7,954 nt of DNA, from the NCBI GenBank assembly GCA_002389385.1, contig DGOK01000069.1, forward strand, positions 51,510 through 59,463, given 5' to 3'. The notes beneath the pieces were generated by a model that was not told the DNA's origin, made no database searches, and saw only the letters and a program-made list of their open reading frames with translations. This DNA is from Rhodospirillaceae bacterium UBA4468. Lineage in GTDB: Bacteria > Pseudomonadota > Alphaproteobacteria > Rhodospirillales > Casp-alpha2. Below, piece by piece: positions 5,473 to 7,954 of this stretch (positions are counted from its first letter, which is position 1; each line of letters opens with the position of its first letter). The position numbers and the translations under genes are program-made.

Positions 5473-7104
5473 TTACATTTCGCGTGCGAGATCGCGTAGC
5501 TTGAATTTTTGAATTTTACCTGTCGAGGTTTTTGGTAATTCAGCGAAGACCACGGTGCGAGGGCATTTGTAATGCGCCAGATTATCGCGGCAAAAGGCGA
5601 TGATTTCTTCCGCTGTCGATGTTTTTCCAGGCTTCATTTCGAGGAATGCGCATGGCGTTTCCCCCCATTTGTCATCCGGTTTGGCGACAACTGCTGCGGC
5701 GGAAACGCCAGGATGCATGTAAAGTGTACTCTCAACTTCAATGGACGAGATGTTTTCTCCACCGGAAATGATGATGTCCTTGGATCGATCTTTGAGTTGA
5801 ATGTATCCATCAGGTTGAATGACACCGAGATCGCCAGAATGTAGCCACCCGCCTGCAAGCGATTCTGATGTGGTTTTTGCGTTCTTGAGATAGCCCTTCA
5901 TCACAATGTTCCCTTTGAACATCACTTCACCCATAGTCTCACCATCTGCTGGGACGCGTTGCATGGTTTCCGGGTCCATGACGGTGAGTTCTTCCAGCAT
6001 GTGATAGTTCACACCCTGGCGCGATTTCAAATAAGCCTGTTTTTCAATAGGCTCGTCATTCCACTCAGATTTCCAGGCACACATGACGGCCGGGCCATAG
6101 GTTTCGGTCAGACCATAAGCATGGGTAACATTGAAGCCTTGTTCTTGGATTTTCGCGAGAGTCGACGCAGGTGGGGGGGCTGCAGCTGTCATGATATCAA
6201 TATTGTGGTCAAAACTGCATCGTTCTTCATCGGTCGCGTTGATCACAAAGTTCAATATGATCGGCGCGCCACAGAAATGCGTGACTTTATGTTTATCAAT
6301 CGCTGCGAATATCGACCCTGCATTAACACTGCGAAGGCAAACATTGGTGCCGGCCATCGCGGCGATGGTCCAGGGAAAGCACCAGCCATTACAGTGGAAC
6401 ATCGGCAGCGTCCACAAATAGACCGGGTGGTGCGTCATATTCCAGCCAAGAACATTACACACGGCATTCAGATAGGCGCCACGATGATGATAAACGACAC
6501 CTTTTGGATCGCCTGTGGTACCGGATGTGAAATTCAAGCTGATGGCGCGCCATTCATCATCAGGTAAGCTCCATTCCATCTCTGGGTCACCTGTGGCGAT
6601 AAAGGCCTCATAATCCATTTCGCCCAATAGCTCTCCATCTCCAGAGTATTCGCTATCGTTGATATCAATCACCAGAATTTCGCGGCCAGATTTTTCGATG
6701 GCTGCTTTCATCGTGCTTGAGAATTCGGTGTCGGTGATAAGGACGTTCGTTTCTGCGTGGTTCAGAGAGAACGCGATAATATCAGCATCCAGCCTGACGT
6801 TTAACGCATTTACAACCGCACCAATCATTGCGGGGCCAAAGGCACACTCGTACATTTCCGGTGTGTTTGATGCCATCACAGCGACGGTATCGCCTGCCTT
6901 AACACCATACTTTGAAAGTGCCGATCCCAATTGGCGGCAGCGCGCATAGGTCTCAGACCAAGTATATCGACGCTTACCGTGAATGACGGATGCAAGGTCT
7001 GGGTAGACTGCGGCTGTACGGCGAATAAATGATAATGGTGACAGTGGTGTGTGGTTCGCTGGCGTTTGTTCTAAGTCAATGTCGTAAATACTTACGTCGT
7101 CCAT
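5473..7104 (-). CDS. Acyl-CoA synthetase, AMP-forming (PRK08162-like)
   Basis: This is an ANL-superfamily ligase that makes an acyl-adenylate and then an acyl-CoA thioester. Its 543 residues are typical of the PRK08162/plant acyl-activating-enzyme-like group. The large domain has the P-loop FTSGTTGDPKGV (192-203), the WTLPMFHCNGW segment (231-241) at the acyl pocket, and YGLTE (330-334). The hinge region is GWLHSGDLG (419-427) and KDRSKDIIISGGENIS (438-453). The C-terminal lid ends with PKTSTGK, whose Lys530 is the adenylation lysine. The start is ATG with GGGAGG upstream (7111-7116, minus strand). Substrate is probably a short- or medium-chain, or otherwise small, carboxylate; the sequence does not settle which. 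It is divergent from prpE, suggesting shared control of acid activation. Confidence 0.93.
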   Translation of the reverse strand: MDDVSIYDIDLEQTPANHTPLSPLSFIRRTAAVYPDLASVIHGKRRYTWSETYARCRQLGSALSKYGVKAGDTVAVMASNTPEMYECAFGPAMIGAVVNALNVRLDADIIAFSLNHAETNVLITDTEFSSTMKAAIEKSGREILVIDINDSEYSGDGELLGEMDYEAFIATGDPEMEWSLPDDEWRAISLNFTSGTTGDPKGVVYHHRGAYLNAVCNVLGWNMTHHPVYLWTLPMFHCNGWCFPWTIAAMAGTNVCLRSVNAGSIFAAIDKHKVTHFCGAPIILNFVINATDEERCSFDHNIDIMTAAAPPPASTLAKIQEQGFNVTHAYGLTETYGPAVMCAWKSEWNDEPIEKQAYLKSRQGVNYHMLEELTVMDPETMQRVPADGETMGEVMFKGNIVMKGYLKNAKTTSESLAGGWLHSGDLGVIQPDGYIQLKDRSKDIIISGGENISSIEVESTLYMHPGVSAAAVVAKPDDKWGETPCAFLEMKPGKTSTAEEIIAFCRDNLAHYKCPRTVVFAELPKTSTGKIQKFKLRDLAREM

Positions 7105-7120
7105 AATATTCCTCCCGGTA

Positions 7121-7148
7121 TCTTCGCGTTTGATACGTGCACGCGAGA
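7121..7148. promoter_or_regulatory. Imperfect inverted repeat between divergent ligase genes
   Basis: TCTTCGCGT (7121-7129) and ACGCGAGA (7141-7148) are reverse complements apart from one missing base, separated by 11 bases. It lies in the 131-base region between the acyl-CoA synthetase and prpE starts, just upstream of the acyl-CoA synthetase ribosome site. It could be an operator or a leader hairpin. I see no clean promoter pair for either gene, so the role is speculative. Confidence 0.25.
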
Positions 7149-7235
7149 TTGTTTTTTTGCATAATGCCGAAGACGCACAAAAAGTGAAAGAGCGCGAATA
7201 TTAATAAACCAAGCGCCTGTTAGGGAGATAACACG

Positions 7236-7954
7236 ATGACGAATGCATTTGAGAAAGCTTATGCCCACTCGATGAGTGATCCCGAAGCCTTTTGGGCTGA
7301 GGCGGCAGAAGGCATCACCTGGACTAAAAAATGGGATAAAGTCTTAGACGACAGTAACGCCCCATTTTATCGCTGGTTTAGCGGCGGTGAGCTGAACACC
7401 TGTTACAATTGCCTGGATCGACATATCGAAGATGGCCGTGGTGATCAGGCTGCCCTGATCTATGATAGCCCGGTCACAGGTGGCATACAGCGAACGTATT
7501 CCTATAACGAATTATTGCATGAAGTTAGCCAGGTCGCGGGTGCACTCGCGGCGGAGGGTGTGGCCAAAGGCGATCGTGTCGTTATCTATATGCCGATGAT
7601 CCCTGAAGCGGCGATTGCCATGCTTGCATGTGCTCGCCTTGGTGCCATCCATTCCGTTGTATTTGGCGGCTTTGCATCGAATGAACTGGCGGTGCGCATT
7701 GACGATGCAAAACCCAAGGTCATCATGTCAGCGACGTGCGGTATCGAAGTCAATCGCGTCATCGAATATATGCCACTGTTGAACGAAGCGATTGAAATTG
7801 CAAAGCATAAGCCAACTGCGTGTATGATTATTAAACGGCCCGAATGCGAAGATGTAATCACCGCCGTTAAACATGTGGATTGGGAAGATGCATCTAAAGC
7901 TGCAACGCCCGCTGATTGTGTTTCTGTCGAGGCCACGCATCCACTCTATATTCT
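7236..7954 (+). CDS. prpE: Propionyl-CoA synthetase PrpE, N-terminal part (cut by window edge)
   Basis: PrpE makes propionyl-CoA from propionate, ATP and CoA, feeding the methylcitrate or methylmalonyl route. The ATG at 7236 follows AGGGAG (7222-7227) by eight bases. The 239 codons present read through the acetyl/propionyl-CoA synthetase N-terminal domain: DPEAFWAEAAEGITW (15-29), RWFSGGELNTCYNCLDRH (46-63), ALIYDSPVTG (73-82), KGDRVVIYMPMIPEA (111-125), and ARLGAIHSVVFGGFA (133-147). The ALIYDSPVTG and ATCGIEVNRVIEY segments fit PrpE better than acetyl-CoA synthetase. The frame is open at the right edge, just before the expected P-loop, so well over half of the roughly 630-residue protein lies outside. 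It is divergent from the acyl-CoA synthetase. Confidence 0.93.
   Translation, partial: MTNAFEKAYAHSMSDPEAFWAEAAEGITWTKKWDKVLDDSNAPFYRWFSGGELNTCYNCLDRHIEDGRGDQAALIYDSPVTGGIQRTYSYNELLHEVSQVAGALAAEGVAKGDRVVIYMPMIPEAAIAMLACARLGAIHSVVFGGFASNELAVRIDDAKPKVIMSATCGIEVNRVIEYMPLLNEAIEIAKHKPTACMIIKRPECEDVITAVKHVDWEDASKAATPADCVSVEATHPLYI

Noticed and set aside
5959..6567. 202-codon open frame on the + strand
   Set aside because: It lies wholly antisense within the acyl-CoA synthetase gene, whose protein is conserved across the region; no ribosome site or family-like translation.
5473..7104. Assignment of the acyl-CoA synthetase as DmdB (methylmercaptopropionyl-CoA ligase) and hence a DMSP pathway
   Set aside because: The hinge reads IIISGGENIS, where the DmdB/AlkK type, as I recall it, has KSGGEWIS. 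No dmdA, dmdC or dmdD is in the window.
7158..7166. TTTGCATAATGC as a TTTGCAA-type site for a short-chain acyl-CoA regulator upstream of prpE
   Set aside because: The sequence does not form the expected TTGCAA/TTGCAA pair; only one partial half is present.

Overview
The window reads as ordinary core chromosome of an alphaproteobacterium, most likely Rhodospirillales-like. The reasons are two YdcH/DUF465 micro-proteins, a purK-purE pair of proteobacterial type, a mixed-type phosphofructokinase, an alphaproteobacterial-style dispersed GC-rich palindrome, and moderate GC content. Genus cannot be decided from the sequence. I see no transposase, integrase, CRISPR, tRNA, rRNA or phage gene.

Layout from left to right. 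Positions 1-278 hold no convincing gene but contain several stem-loops, including two mutually exclusive hairpins (185-212) just upstream of an unrecognised 274-residue protein gene (279-1103, +, TTG start). A REPIN-like inverted pair of palindromes (1136-1217) fills the gap to the convergent purE-purK operon (minus strand, 2869 down to 1272). That operon carries out the two-step carboxylation of AIR in purine synthesis. A well-formed promoter (2909-2936) drives purE. A perfect 20-bp palindrome (2946-2965) lies between purE and a divergently transcribed degenerate GGDEF protein (3003-3722, +). The GGDEF gene overlaps tail-to-tail with a YdcH-family gene (3712-3912, -).

Next is a phosphofructokinase gene (+). 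Its real start appears to be a CTG codon at 3982 behind a perfect AGGAGG, not the GTG at 4012. A second, very short YdcH-family gene (5225-5392, +) follows and ends at a strong hairpin terminator with a GNRA-type loop. From the other side a PRK08162-type acyl-CoA synthetase (7104 down to 5473, -) converges on the same terminator. Divergent from it, propionyl-CoA synthetase prpE starts at 7236 and runs off the right edge.

Functionally the window combines purine synthesis (PurE/PurK), upper glycolysis (Pfk), and activation of short-chain or related carboxylic acids (the acyl-CoA synthetase and PrpE), with small or regulatory proteins of unknown role between them. I found no convincing novel multi-gene system. 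The items most worth checking are the CTG start of pfk, the palindrome in the purE/GGDEF divergent region, the catalytically dead GGDEF domain, and the competing hairpins ahead of the unrecognised gene.
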